A stretch of 64,000 nucleotides of DNA from RGIG3701 sp964438515. GTDB taxonomy: Bacteria; Planctomycetota; Planctomycetia; Pirellulales; Thermoguttaceae. Within the stretch, counting starts at the first letter, position 1. Each line of letters opens with the position of its first letter. The stretch is from positions 51,950-115,949 of the forward strand of contig CAYTLK010000004.1 in assembly GCA_964438515.1 (NCBI GenBank), written 5' to 3'. Made by a program: the position numbers and the translations under genes. Below are positions 8,934 to 17,775 of the stretch, piece by piece. The notes under the pieces were generated by a model. It was not told the DNA's origin. It saw nothing but the letters and a program-made list of their open reading frames with translations, and searched no databases.

Positions 8934-10304
8934 ATGGAAAACGACAAAACAGAATCGAACATTTATCAGTTGTACCTCGGAATCTCTTCAGCAGAAGTCC
9001 CGCCGGACCATTATACCCTTCTGGGAGTGCCGCTTTTTGAAAAAGATTCTGCCGCAATCAAGAAAGCTGCGGAGGATCGGGCGCGACAGCTTGGCGCTCA
9101 AAAAAATGACGAAAATCTCGAAGTCCTCGCGCAGCTTATGAAAGAACTCGTCAAAGCACGTTCCTGTCTCATGGACGAAAATCAGAAAAAAACGTACGAT
9201 AAAGAACTCGAAAAGAAATCCGGAATCAACAAACCTGGGTTTTTCATGCCCGACCTTCTGCAGGACGCGGAGCCGACGCCTTCAAAGCCGAAAAGCACCA
9301 ACCCGTTTCAGAATGGTTTTCCGGTCAGCAGTGCGCCTGTGGATTCGTCTGTTTTGAATTTTGGGCCGAATTCTTCGTCTGGGGATCAAGCTTCGTCTGG
9401 GTTTCAAGCTTCGTCGCAGTCGAACGTTCTCGGCGGGTCGCTGTCGGGAATTCAAAACGCGTCGGCTTCCGAAAGTCCGACCGTTACCTCTTCATCATCG
9501 AGCATTCTTGGTGCGTCGAACGTTTTCGGCGGGGCACCGCTGGGGTCTCAATCTGCCGCATCGTCGAGCGTCATGGGTGCATCGAACGTTCTCGGCGGGT
9601 CGAACGTTCTGGGAGGAACGCCTGCGCAGCCCTCCGACCCGGCTTTGGCCGCTCAGCAAATGGCGTACATGCAGCAGTTACAGCAAATGCAGCAGCAAAT
9701 GCAGCAGCAGATGCAGCAAATGATGGCCGCTGGAATGTATCCGGGAATGGGAATGCAGCAGATGCCGGGAATGCCGAATCCAGCGGGTGTTTGGCCCGGT
9801 CAGACTCCGCAGATGCCGTCACAGACTCCGCAGATGCCGTCACAAACGCCGCAGCCGTTTAGTTTTCCGTCGGAGTCGGGGACGCAGATGTCGGAAATGT
9901 CGTTTGGAGATTCGGGGTCTTCGTCATTTTCTGCGGGACCGCGTTCTTCCGAAACGGCTTCGAGCGGCAAAAAGAACGCCAAAAAGAAGCATCATTCCTC
10001 CGAGGTGCCGGACCTTACGATTCCTGTAATCATCGCAGGCGTGGCGGTTTTGTTGATTGCGATAGGTGTTTATTCCTACAATCGGCCGGCCGCGCAGGCG
10101 TACCGATACTATTTGGAGGCTGTACGGTGTGCCAATTCGCAGGATTTTACGGGAGCGCGGGAAAGCATTCAGTTTGCGATTCGGCTTGACAAACGGGATG
10201 AATACGTAAAATACGAGAAAAAGATTGATCTGCGGGAGAAATCGCATGCCGCGACGAAGCGGCACCGTGCCGCCCGCAACGCAGAAGACGAAGATACATT
10301 CTGA
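8934..10304 (+). CDS. Degenerate J-domain membrane protein with Gln/Met-rich linker
   Basis: 456 residues. Residues 12-100 resemble the J-like domain seen in planctomycete proteins (PPDHYTLLGVP, then AEDRARQLGA and ARSCLMDENQKKTYDKELEK) but there is no HPD motif, so it probably does not stimulate DnaK. A Ser/Gly/Asn-rich stretch with repeated SNVLGG follows, then a Gln/Met-rich tract at about 240-290, repeats of TPQMPSQ, one membrane helix near residue 365 (IPVIIAGVAVLLIAIGVYSY) and a short helical C-terminal part. The sequence just before the start has only a weak GAG ribosome site. Function unknown; a membrane scaffold that self-associates is plausible. Confidence 0.8.
   Translation: MENDKTESNIYQLYLGISSAEVPPDHYTLLGVPLFEKDSAAIKKAAEDRARQLGAQKNDENLEVLAQLMKELVKARSCLMDENQKKTYDKELEKKSGINKPGFFMPDLLQDAEPTPSKPKSTNPFQNGFPVSSAPVDSSVLNFGPNSSSGDQASSGFQASSQSNVLGGSLSGIQNASASESPTVTSSSSSILGASNVFGGAPLGSQSAASSSVMGASNVLGGSNVLGGTPAQPSDPALAAQQMAYMQQLQQMQQQMQQQMQQMMAAGMYPGMGMQQMPGMPNPAGVWPGQTPQMPSQTPQMPSQTPQPFSFPSESGTQMSEMSFGDSGSSSFSAGPRSSETASSGKKNAKKKHHSSEVPDLTIPVIIAGVAVLLIAIGVYSYNRPAAQAYRYYLEAVRCANSQDFTGARESIQFAIRLDKRDEYVKYEKKIDLREKSHAATKRHRAARNAEDEDTF
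9652..9861 (+). repeat. Low-complexity coding repeats (Gln/Met and Thr-Pro-Gln)
   Basis: CAGCAGATG-type triplets encode runs of QQM. They are followed by an 18-base unit (CAGACTCCGCAGATGCCG plus TCA) repeated in tandem and encoding TPQMPSQ. Such tracts change length easily by slippage. Confidence 0.75.
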
Positions 10305-10369
10305 CCAACGTGAGAGCCTAATTTTTCTTTGATTTTAACCGATTCATATCGATTTGTCAAGCAGTTTCC

Positions 10370-10408
10370 AAAAAAAGAAAAGAAAGAAAGAAAAGAAAGG
10401 GAAAAAAA
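10370..10408. other. 39-base pure purine tract after holA
   Basis: Every base from 10370 to 10408 is A or G on the plus strand. On the minus strand it is a T-rich pyrimidine run starting just after the holA stop at 10411, so it could help transcript release, but I see no GC stem before it. Confidence 0.5.
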
Positions 10409-10410
10409 CT

Positions 10411-11463
10411 TTAACGAAGACGAATCGTGTTTCGAAGAATGAAACGCTCCAAAAGAAGACGCGGCGGTATGGAACTGTCGCCCTTGAGATCAAAATCAAG
10501 CGCCACCAGCTCGTCCAGAAGCCGCACTGCCCGCGCAACCCCTAATCGCCGCAACTGTCCCGCACTCTTTTCAAGAAAATACCGATTCACTCCCGCAGCC
10601 GTAAGCGCCGATGAAAGACTCGCTTTCCGCCCCGCCTTTCCGTCCGACAGAATCACACGCACTGCCGTCGAAAGACGACGAAGAGAACTTGAAATCTGTG
10701 CAAGAATCGCAATCGGCGCTTCCCCAGAATCAAGCAATTGACCGAGATACTTCAACGCCTCCGGCGCCTGACCGTCCAAAATGCAGTCCACGAGCGTCCA
10801 AACCGTCTGCGTCCGCCAGGAACCCGAATTTTTCCGAACCTGATTCGGTGTAATGGGAGCGTCTCCGTCCGTCAGAAGCGCAAGTTTCGCCAATTCCTGA
10901 TCCAAAAGTCCCATTTCGTCGCCAATTTGCGTGACCAGCAACTCGGCGGCGGTCGGCTGAATCGTGAAATGATACTTCGATTTCGCCTGTTCGGAAACCC
11001 ACGTTTGAATTTCGCGCTCAGTCGGATGTCGACAATCAATCAGCAGCCCGTTTTCCGCAAGAAGCTTGTAAAAACGAGTGTTTGCCGCACAGGTTTTGAG
11101 TTCCAGAACCAGCACTCCCGTCTCGAACGGCGCCAGCGCGTACGCCTCAAGCACCTCGCGGTTTTTCTGCAGAAAATCTTCCGCATCATTCAGCAGAACG
11201 AGCCTCTGCGACGAACTAAAGAGCGAAAACGTCGAAAGTTCCTCGGAAATCCGGCTCCACGGCGTCCCGTTTGCGTCGTAAATTGCAGGCTCAAAATCGT
11301 CTTCATCCGAAAACGCCTTGGGAATCTGCGCGAGTACCGTCCGGCGCAAGTACGCATCGTCCCCGAAAACAGCGCACACTGTTTTGGGTACATTTTTCTT
11401 CTCAGCCGCGAGCCACTGCAAGGCCGGAAGAACATCTTTCGCGTACGCCGATTTTTTAGCCAT
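10411..11463 (-). CDS. holA: DNA polymerase III subunit delta
   Basis: 350 residues, the usual length. It matches the clamp-loader delta layout: an N-terminal AAA+-like domain (VCAVFGDDAYLRRTVLAQI, LSTFSLFSSSQRLVLLNDAE), middle helices (QIGDEMGLLDQELAKLALL) and a C-terminal collar domain (AILAQISSSLRRL, then LDELVALDFDLKG). Delta opens the beta sliding clamp during loading at replication forks. The ATG at 11463 is preferred over a GTG at 11511, because the predicted promoter's transcription start falls at about 11511. Stand-alone gene, divergent from the propeller gene. Confidence 0.88.
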   Translation of the reverse strand: MAKKSAYAKDVLPALQWLAAEKKNVPKTVCAVFGDDAYLRRTVLAQIPKAFSDEDDFEPAIYDANGTPWSRISEELSTFSLFSSSQRLVLLNDAEDFLQKNREVLEAYALAPFETGVLVLELKTCAANTRFYKLLAENGLLIDCRHPTEREIQTWVSEQAKSKYHFTIQPTAAELLVTQIGDEMGLLDQELAKLALLTDGDAPITPNQVRKNSGSWRTQTVWTLVDCILDGQAPEALKYLGQLLDSGEAPIAILAQISSSLRRLSTAVRVILSDGKAGRKASLSSALTAAGVNRYFLEKSAGQLRRLGVARAVRLLDELVALDFDLKGDSSIPPRLLLERFILRNTIRLR

Positions 11464-11517
11464 CGAAACGTTTCTCGTCAAATTTTTTTGGGGGAATTCA
11501 TCGAAACACACCTCTTT

Positions 11518-11545
11518 ATTTTACCATACATTTTCAGGGACGCAA
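11518..11545 (-). promoter_or_regulatory. Promoter of holA
   Basis: Minus-strand TTGCGT (11540-11545) and TAAAAT (11518-11523), spacer 16. The predicted start site leaves about 48 bases of leader before the ATG at 11463. Confidence 0.55.
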
Positions 11546-11588
11546 GGGGAAAGATGCGAAATTTGAGAAAATTTTCCTGAATGAAGTC

Positions 11589-11616
11589 TTGTATTTTTTC
11601 GCTCCAGAGTTATAAT
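11589..11616 (+). promoter_or_regulatory. Promoter of propeller/GDPD operon
   Basis: TTGTAT (11589-11594) and TATAAT (11611-11616), spacer 16. The transcript would have a leader of about 195 bases before the ATG at 11819; I see no known riboswitch in it. The rest of 11464-11818 holds only this promoter and that of holA. Confidence 0.6.
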
Positions 11617-11818
11617 GAAAAAAGTTTCAGGAAATTATGAATCATTTATACTGATTCCATTTGAAAAATCTGACCGAACAATGCGTAAGCAAGCCCGTAA
11701 TGAAGTGAGTGAAACGAACGGAATTAGGGTTTTTCAGGCAGTAAACACAGAATTTCATAAAAATCGGTGTTTTGAGGTATTTCGCCCCAATCACCCTCCT
11801 TCCAAAGAAAGGTTTGTA

Positions 11819-12901
11819 ATGCACACAATTCAAAGATTGTTTTTTTTCTCAGTTTTTTCCCTCACTTTTCAGATTCTTGCTCCGATGACGCAGGGTGCGG
11901 ACGTTCTTTTCCCGGTCCCGGAAGGAACAACCTCGGTGACGCCGGCCGACTGTGCTGTTCTCGCAAAACCGGAAATGATGTTTCCGAATTCAGAAACGAA
12001 AGGTCTTGAACTGTGGCGCCCCAATATGGCAAAAGATCCGTCGGTCGTGTGGTTCCAAAATCGGTATCTCATGTATTTTTCGATTTTTCCGTCGAAAGAA
12101 ACGCCCGTTGCGTGCTGTTTGGGAATCGGAATCGCAGAAAGTACCGATTTGACGAACTGGAATCTTGCAGGAGTGGTGACGCCGCTTACCGACATCGACC
12201 GAAAAGGGTGCGGCGCGCCGTGCGCCAAAGTGTGGGACGGACGCGTCCATTTATTCTACCAATCTTACGGAAACGGCTCGCACGACACGATTTTGTACGC
12301 TTCGTCGGAAGACGGAATCCACTTTCAGCCGGGCGAAAATCCCATCTTTTCCCCCTCTGGCGACTGGACGAACGGACGCGCGATCGATGCGGATTTCTTC
12401 GAATTCAAAGGGAAATGTTTTTTGTACGTCGCAACTCGTGATTCAGAAGGAAAAATCCAGAAAATCGCAGTTGCGGAAGCCGAAAGTCGTGAAAATGTGG
12501 GTCGAGGAATGTGGAAACAAGCGTCCGACGCCGCCATTCTGGAGCCGGAATTCCCGTGGGAAACGCGCTGCATCGAAGCTCCGACGCTCGTGGAACATGA
12601 GGGGCGCGCGTACATGTTTTACGCCGGCGGTTACAATAACGACCCGCAGCACATCGGCGCAGCAGTGAGTGACGATGGAATCCATTTCACGCGGCTTTGG
12701 AACGTTCCGTTCATCACGAACGGTCCCGACGGACAGTGGAACCATTCCGAATCCGGTCATCCGGGCGTTTTTACGGCTCCGGACGGCCGTACGTTCCTCT
12801 TTTTCCAGGGAAACGCCGCGCACGGAAGCACGTGGTTTCTTTCCAAAGTCGAAATTGAATGGAAGGATGGAAAACCCAGCGTGAAACAGGAAGAAAAGTA
12901 G
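11819..12901 (+). CDS. Secreted five-bladed beta-propeller glycosidase-like protein (GH43/32-like)
   Basis: 360 residues with a signal peptide (MHTIQRLFFFSVFSLTFQIL). The propeller pattern of GH43/GH32-type enzymes is clear: MAKDPSVVWFQNRYLMYFS gives a candidate catalytic Asp, IDADFFEFKGKCFLYVA a second blade, and CIEAPTLVEHEGRAYMFYAG a candidate Glu, ending with SGHPGVFTAPDGRTFLFFQG. The ATG at 11819 is chosen because it starts the signal peptide and has AAAGG six bases upstream; 68 further in-frame upstream codons look non-coding. Probably co-transcribed with the phosphodiesterase gene 53 bases downstream. Substrate unknown. Confidence 0.78.
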   Translation: MHTIQRLFFFSVFSLTFQILAPMTQGADVLFPVPEGTTSVTPADCAVLAKPEMMFPNSETKGLELWRPNMAKDPSVVWFQNRYLMYFSIFPSKETPVACCLGIGIAESTDLTNWNLAGVVTPLTDIDRKGCGAPCAKVWDGRVHLFYQSYGNGSHDTILYASSEDGIHFQPGENPIFSPSGDWTNGRAIDADFFEFKGKCFLYVATRDSEGKIQKIAVAEAESRENVGRGMWKQASDAAILEPEFPWETRCIEAPTLVEHEGRAYMFYAGGYNNDPQHIGAAVSDDGIHFTRLWNVPFITNGPDGQWNHSESGHPGVFTAPDGRTFLFFQGNAAHGSTWFLSKVEIEWKDGKPSVKQEEK

Positions 12902-12954
12902 TTATGAATTCTGGAATATTATTCAAGTAAAATTCAAATAAGGAGTGAACGATT

Positions 12955-13890
12955 ATGAAAAATAATCGTACGATATTTTATCTCGCCTCAATTTTGACGC
13001 TTGGAATGGGTCTTTCCGTCTCCATGGCGCAGGAAAAAACCGACCCGTTTGCGCCGCCGCATGAAGGGGGGCCGAAAGCCGTTTTAATTCAGTTTCATCG
13101 GGGCGGCGGAAATATTCGGCCCGACAATACGCTCGAAACGTTCTTGTGGGCGTGGGGACGCGGCGGAATCCCGGAGGCGGACTGCCGACTCACAAAAGAC
13201 GGCGTTGCAATCGCGTTTCATGATGACAATCTGAAACGTCTGGGCCGCGGAATGTCGGAGGAGGTTCAGGCAAAAAGCATGAGGGAACTGACGTGGGACG
13301 AAATCCGAAACATCGATGTGGGGTCTTATTTGGGTCCGCAGTACTCGACGTATCGTATTTCCACGATCGAAGCGGTTTTTGCCGCCATGAAAGGACGTCC
13401 CGAACGGCTGCTTTACGTCGATGAAAAAGGCGCAACGCCCGAACTGATTGCGCAGCTGGCCGAGAAGTACGGGGTCCAGGAACAAATCATCTTTGCAAGC
13501 ACAAATTACGACCTCATTGTACGTTGGAAGAAAATTGCACCAAAATCGAAAGCGATTCATTGGATGGGGAGCTGGAGTAAGGATCCGCAGGAATCGGAAC
13601 GGATTCTTCAGGAGCGTCTCGACAAACTGGAGGCGGTAAATTTCGCAGGAATCGATATTTTGCAGATTCACGTTCAGACGGATCTTTCGAAACCGGACCC
13701 GTTTGCGCCGGGGAGTGAATTTCTGCGTCGGGCGGGCGAACAAATCAAGTCTCATGGAATCATTTTTCAGTCTCTTTCGTGGAGTCAGGGCGACAATCCG
13801 GAAACGTATCGGCGTCTTTTGGAGCTTGGCGTTCAGTCTTTTGCGACCGACTGGCCGGAACAGTGCTTGGAAGGCTGCGGTTTGAAATAA
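12955..13890 (+). CDS. Secreted glycerophosphodiester phosphodiesterase family protein
   Basis: 311 residues with a signal peptide ending near SVSMA. GDPD-family motifs are in order: FHRGGG (residues 44-49), RPDNTLETF, and the metal/active-site stretch EADCRLTKDGVAIAFHDDNL; the C-terminal FATDWPEQ fits the last barrel strand. Usual GDPDs have the motif HRG and PENT; here PENT is PDNT. A strong AAGGAG precedes the start. The enzyme probably cleaves glycerophosphodiesters from lipid head groups or wall polymers outside the cytoplasm. Confidence 0.88.
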   Translation: MKNNRTIFYLASILTLGMGLSVSMAQEKTDPFAPPHEGGPKAVLIQFHRGGGNIRPDNTLETFLWAWGRGGIPEADCRLTKDGVAIAFHDDNLKRLGRGMSEEVQAKSMRELTWDEIRNIDVGSYLGPQYSTYRISTIEAVFAAMKGRPERLLYVDEKGATPELIAQLAEKYGVQEQIIFASTNYDLIVRWKKIAPKSKAIHWMGSWSKDPQESERILQERLDKLEAVNFAGIDILQIHVQTDLSKPDPFAPGSEFLRRAGEQIKSHGIIFQSLSWSQGDNPETYRRLLELGVQSFATDWPEQCLEGCGLK

Positions 13891-13931
13891 ACCATTTTTT
13901 ATCGCAAAATTTCTAGATGGACTGAAACAAG

Positions 13932-13987
13932 GCCCGCACCGTCCTAGGAGTGCGGGCTCGCCTCGACCGCTTATTCCCGAAGGAATA
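13932..13987. terminator. Two hairpins between converging genes
   Basis: GCCCGCAC (13932-13939) pairs with GTGCGGGC (13950-13957). A second hairpin, TATTCC-CGAA-GGAATA, is at 13972-13987. They lie between the ends of the GDPD and hemL genes and probably terminate both. Confidence 0.65.
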
Positions 13988-14003
13988 GGATACTCATCTC
14001 ACT

Positions 14004-15305
14004 CTAATGATTTACGTCCTGCATTTCAGAAAATGCTTTTTCGGCGGCACACACTGTTTTTTGAATGTCTTCGCGCGTCTGAGCTGATGAAAGGAACATC
14101 GCCTCAAACTGACTCGGCGGGAAATACACCCCTTGATGAATCATTTTCCAGAAAAATTTCGCAAACTGCTTCGTGTCCGACCGCGCCGCCGTCTCCCAGT
14201 TTTCAACCGGGCCGTCCTGGAAGAAAAACGTCAGCATGGATCCGCAGGAATTCACGCAAAGAGGAATATTGTACGTTTTTGCCGCCGCAGTGACGCCGCC
14301 GACGAGCAGGGCGCAAAGCTCGTCGAGATACGCGTACGGCCGAGTTTCACGAAGCGTTTCAAGCGTCGCAATTCCCGCAGACATCGCGAGCGGATTTCCG
14401 CTGAGCGTTCCCGCCTGAAAGACCTTTCCGGAGGGAAGAATGTGTTTCATGAGGCCGCGCCGACCGCCAAAAGCACCAACCGGCAGACCGCCGCCGATGA
14501 TTTTTCCGAACGTCGTCAAATCGGGATGAATCCCTAATTTCGACTGCGCGCCCTCGTACGCGACGCGGAAGCCGGTCATTACTTCATCACAGATGAGAAT
14601 GGCGCCGAATTTTGACTGTACGAGATTCAAAGCGTCGCGGAACGCCTCTTTACAGAGGACGCAGCCCATATTTCCGACCACAGGTTCAAAAATGACGCAG
14701 GCGATTTCGTCTCCGCAGCGTTTGAAGGCGTCGAGGAGCGCATCGGGGTCGTTGTACGGAAGAACAAGCGTGTCGCGTGAGGTTCCTTGCGTGACGCCCG
14801 GGGAATTTGGGACTCCAAAAGTGGCGGCCGACGAGCCTGCGGCGACGAGAAGCGAGTCGGAATGACCGTGGTAGTTTCCGGCAAACTTAATGATTTTGTC
14901 GCGTCCTGTGACGCCTCGGGCCAAACGAATGGCGCTCATGGTTGCTTCCGTTCCGGAATTTACGAAACGAACCATTTCGACCGACTTTACCGCCTCGGTG
15001 ACGAGCCGCGCAAGATGCGTTTCAAGTACCGTCGGAGCGCCGAAACTTGTGCCGCGCCGAACCGCTTTTTCGAGAGCCTCAACGACGTGCGGATGACCGT
15101 GACCGAGAATCATCGGGCCCCAGGAATTCACGAAATCGATGTATTGATTTCCGTCCACATCGTAGAGGTACGCGCCTTCCGCATGATCGATAAAAATCGG
15201 GTTTCCACCCACTGCGCCGAATGCGCGAGCGGGACTGTTTACGCCGCCGGGCAGAAGTTCCGCAGCATCTTTGAAGGCCGATTTGCTGTTAGTAAAATCG
15301 TACAT
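14004..15305 (-). CDS. hemL: Glutamate-1-semialdehyde 2,1-aminomutase
   Basis: 433 residues, the family length. It converts glutamate 1-semialdehyde to 5-aminolevulinate, the last step of the C5 entry to tetrapyrroles, in the cytoplasm with PLP. Visible: LLPGGVNSPARAF near the start, substrate region VRFVNSGTEATMSAIRLAR, the PLP Asp in ICDEVMTGFR (Asp240) and the Schiff-base Lys in TTFGKIIGGG (Lys268). The gene stands alone between a terminator of the DUF1573 transcript and the bidirectional hairpins; its ribosome-binding site is weak. Confidence 0.97.
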   Translation of the reverse strand: MYDFTNSKSAFKDAAELLPGGVNSPARAFGAVGGNPIFIDHAEGAYLYDVDGNQYIDFVNSWGPMILGHGHPHVVEALEKAVRRGTSFGAPTVLETHLARLVTEAVKSVEMVRFVNSGTEATMSAIRLARGVTGRDKIIKFAGNYHGHSDSLLVAAGSSAATFGVPNSPGVTQGTSRDTLVLPYNDPDALLDAFKRCGDEIACVIFEPVVGNMGCVLCKEAFRDALNLVQSKFGAILICDEVMTGFRVAYEGAQSKLGIHPDLTTFGKIIGGGLPVGAFGGRRGLMKHILPSGKVFQAGTLSGNPLAMSAGIATLETLRETRPYAYLDELCALLVGGVTAAAKTYNIPLCVNSCGSMLTFFFQDGPVENWETAARSDTKQFAKFFWKMIHQGVYFPPSQFEAMFLSSAQTREDIQKTVCAAEKAFSEMQDVNH

Positions 15306-15337
15306 AATTCTTTATTCGTTCGTTTTTTCTTGAGGAT

Positions 15338-15394
15338 GGAAAAAAAGGAGGCCAGCAAACGGACGAGGAGAGTTTCATCGTTCGTTTTGCCGGC
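15338..15394 (-). terminator. Intrinsic terminator of the DUF1573 gene
   Basis: On the minus strand GCCGGCAAAACG (15394-15383) pairs with CGTTTGCTGGC (15361-15351) and is followed by a run of seven T (15346-15340). It ends the DUF1573 transcript just before hemL. Confidence 0.75.
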
Positions 15395-15435
15395 TTAAAG
15401 GAATTTACGTTTTTGTGACTGACGGAACTGTCGAA

Positions 15436-17492
15436 TCACTTCGTTTTAAGGAGATTGCGTCCAGTGGGCTGCTTGCTGGGTGCGACGGGTGCGGGTTCCG
15501 CTTCTTTCTTCGTTTCCGGAGTTTCCTCTTCAACGGATTCGGGAATCAAATCGTCGAGCGACTCAATTTCTGCGGGCGCCGCTGCAGGTTTTTTTGCCGG
15601 AACGTCCGACGGAAGAACGTCTGCCGGAGCGTCCAACGGAGCCGCTTCGTCCAACGGAAGTTCGTCCGGAAGATTTTCGGGAAGTGCTTCGCCGTCTGCG
15701 TCTGCGTCTGCATCGTTTTTCTTCGTATCTCCTGTATTTTCAGGCAGTTCCAGAGAAATTTCGTCCGGAACAATTTCGTCGTCTTCTGCAGCTGGCGTTT
15801 CGACGGGCGACTCTGCTGGAACACTTGCGGGTGTTTTAACAGGAGCTTTTGCGGGCGTTTTTGCGGGTTTTTTCGCAGGCGTTTCAACGGGTGTTTCGGC
15901 GGCGTCCTCTGCGGGCGTTTCAATCGGCAGTTCGATTGCGTCTTCTGCGGGCGTTTCGACGGGCGTCACTGCGGGCGTTTTTGCGGGTTTTTTCGCAGGC
16001 GTTTCCACTGGCGTTTCGACGGCGTCCTCGGCGGGCGTTTCAACCGGCGTTTCAGCGGCGTCCTCGGCGGGAGCCGTCAAAGGTTCAGTCGCCGTGTCGG
16101 AATCTTCCGGAAGATTCAAAAGATCGAGTGTTTTTGTGTCGTCCGATTCTTCTGATTTTTCTGATTCCTTCGATTCTTTCGATTCTTTCACAGCCGGCGC
16201 GTCGGAAACGTCCAATGCGTCTTCAATGCTTTCCGCAGCGGGCACTTCGACGGGCGCTTCAGTCGGAACTTCAGTCGGAACTTCGGCGGGNNNNNNNNNN
16301 NNNNNNNNNNNNNNNNNNNNNNNNNNNNNNNNNNNNNNNNNNNNNNNNNNNNNNNNNNNNNNNNNNNNNNNNNNNNNNNNNNNNNNNNNNCAGCGGGCAC
16401 TTCGACGGGCGCTTCAGTCGGAACTTCAGTCGGAACTTCGGCGGGCGTTTCGGCTGGAACTTCGGCTGGAACTTCGGTCGGCACTTCGGCGGGCGCTTCG
16501 GTCGGAACGGCCTTTGCAGGAATGACTTTCCCATTGTACGTAATCGTCGTATCCATTCGGCCTTCGAGCGTTGTGTGGACGGTAATCGCACCGGAAAAAT
16601 CGCCTTGCGTGCTTCCGGTGTAAATGAGTTTTACAGGCTGAATCTTTTTGGGAGTCTTCTCGATCGACGCGGAAATATTTCGGTCATCCGACGTAATATC
16701 GAGTATCTGGAACGGTTCCGCCCCCTGTATCACGAGCGTTTTTTCGCTTTTTTGTCCTTCTTCAATCAGGTTGAACGAAAGCGGGTTGGGACTGGCGCTC
16801 AACGTTTGTTTTACGCGTCCTTCCACACGAACAGGAATGCGCGCGACACGCGGGTCGGGATCGTTCGTCACGAGTTCAAGCACCTCGCTGAACGGTCCAG
16901 CAGGGGCGTTTTCTTTCAAAAGAACAATCATTTGGTAGTTTGTACCATATCCGCCGCCAATCCGATTCAATTTCACGGAGAGGAACGGACACTCACTCAA
17001 AACGTCACGAATTCCCCAGTTTGTCATGATGCTGTTGATTCGTACAGTAACCGCAGGATTCGTTTTTGGATCGACGGAACCGAAATATACGATTCCCGGA
17101 TCGACAGAAACGTCGTTGCGGATGTACACGTACGAATGAAGCTGCATCTCCACTCTGTAGGGACGTGCAAAACGTACGGTAATCGTAGCGTTTTTATTTC
17201 CGGTGAAATTCTGCGTATTTACACTGATGTGAACGACCCCTTGCTGGCCTGTTTTGATGGGTCCTCTCGGCCCAAACGAGGGAGTCGTGCATTGGCAGGA
17301 AGACGAAACCGACTCGATGACGACGTCTTCTTGATATTTGTTTGTGAAAACAAAATCAAATTCGGTTTTTGCGCCTCTAACAACGGTTCCGAATTGATGC
17401 GAAGTCGACTCGAACATGTCCACTGGGAAATTTGAAGTGGCTCCATTCAGTACACCGAGCATTAACATCCATGAAAGTATTACCGTTTGCAT
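15436..17492 (-). CDS. Exported DUF1573 protein with long Pro/Ala repeat tail (interrupted by a scaffold gap)
   Basis: The N-terminal part has a short signal peptide and a DUF1573 domain (HQFGTVVRGAKTEFDFVFTN, then SSSCQCTTPSF with Cys66 and Cys68); such Ig-like domains occur in exported proteins of Bacteroidetes and planctomycetes. After about residue 330 it turns into Pro/Ala/Glu/Thr repeats (AEVPTEVPTEAPVEV, ETPAKKPAKTPA) and ends in an acidic tail. The 100-N gap at 16291 puts the two halves in different frames. Dropping the N and the duplicated 55 bases gives one 633-residue frame. GGAAAG precedes the start. The tail probably spans a wall or envelope layer. Confidence 0.82.
16291..16390. 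other. Scaffold gap (100 N) with 55-bp duplicated flanks
   Basis: The 55 bases before the gap and the 55 after it are identical (both begin CAGCGGGCACTTCG). The DUF1573 reading frame needs a net removal of 155 bases, exactly N plus one overlap, so the contigs probably overlap by one assembly k-mer. Confidence 0.9.
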
Positions 17493-17596
17493 TGTTCTTT
17501 CCAGTTCAACCTTGGGTTCTATTTTTCCACTATTCTGTGGAGTGCCCCCGACCTTGGGGGTGGGAAAATGAAAATTGCGCTTTCATTTCCACTATA
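17493..17596 (-). promoter_or_regulatory. Structured mRNA leader of the DUF1573 gene
   Basis: Read on the minus strand, the leader of about 100 bases holds three possible stems in a row: GGAAATGAAA with TTTCATTTTCC around GCGCAAT; CCCCC with GGGGG (17560-17556 and 17549-17545, six-base loop); and CCAC with GTGG. The second looks like a terminator stem but no T-run follows. It may be an attenuator or a stability element; no known riboswitch family is recognised. Confidence 0.45.
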
Positions 17597-17625
17597 ATAT
17601 TACTACCTTTTTCCATTATCGTCAA
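17597..17625 (-). promoter_or_regulatory. Promoter of the DUF1573 gene
   Basis: Minus-strand TTGACG (17625-17620) and TAATAT (17602-17597), spacer 17: one of the best promoter matches in the window. Confidence 0.7.
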
Positions 17626-17662
17626 GTAGCCCCTGTTAAAATCATTAAAAACCATTTATTTG

Positions 17663-17693
17663 GAAACTTTTTGTCTAAAAGTCAAAAAGTTTC
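17663..17693. repeat. Perfect 11-bp inverted repeat upstream of the giant-protein operon
   Basis: GAAACTTTTTG (17663-17673) and CAAAAAGTTTC (17683-17693) with a nine-base loop. It sits between the DUF1573 promoter and the -10 box of the giant-protein operon, so it could be an operator for either. Confidence 0.6.
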
Positions 17694-17704
17694 TATACCC
17701 CCCA

Positions 17705-17734
17705 TTTCCATTTCTTGTTAATTTAGGGTATAAT
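17705..17734 (+). promoter_or_regulatory. Probable promoter of the giant-protein operon
   Basis: A perfect TATAAT (17729-17734) lies 42 bases before the start at 17776. The -35 side is weak (TTTCCA at 17705-17710, spacer 18), which may mean it needs an activator. Confidence 0.5.
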
Positions 17735-17775
17735 AGAATCAGGAAATAGGAAAAATATTCCTGAGGAGTAACTCC

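Noticed and set aside
16188..17492. Frameshifted end of the DUF1573 gene at 16188
   Set aside because: The apparent frameshift is produced by the 100 N and duplicated 55 bases; the frame is restored when they are collapsed.
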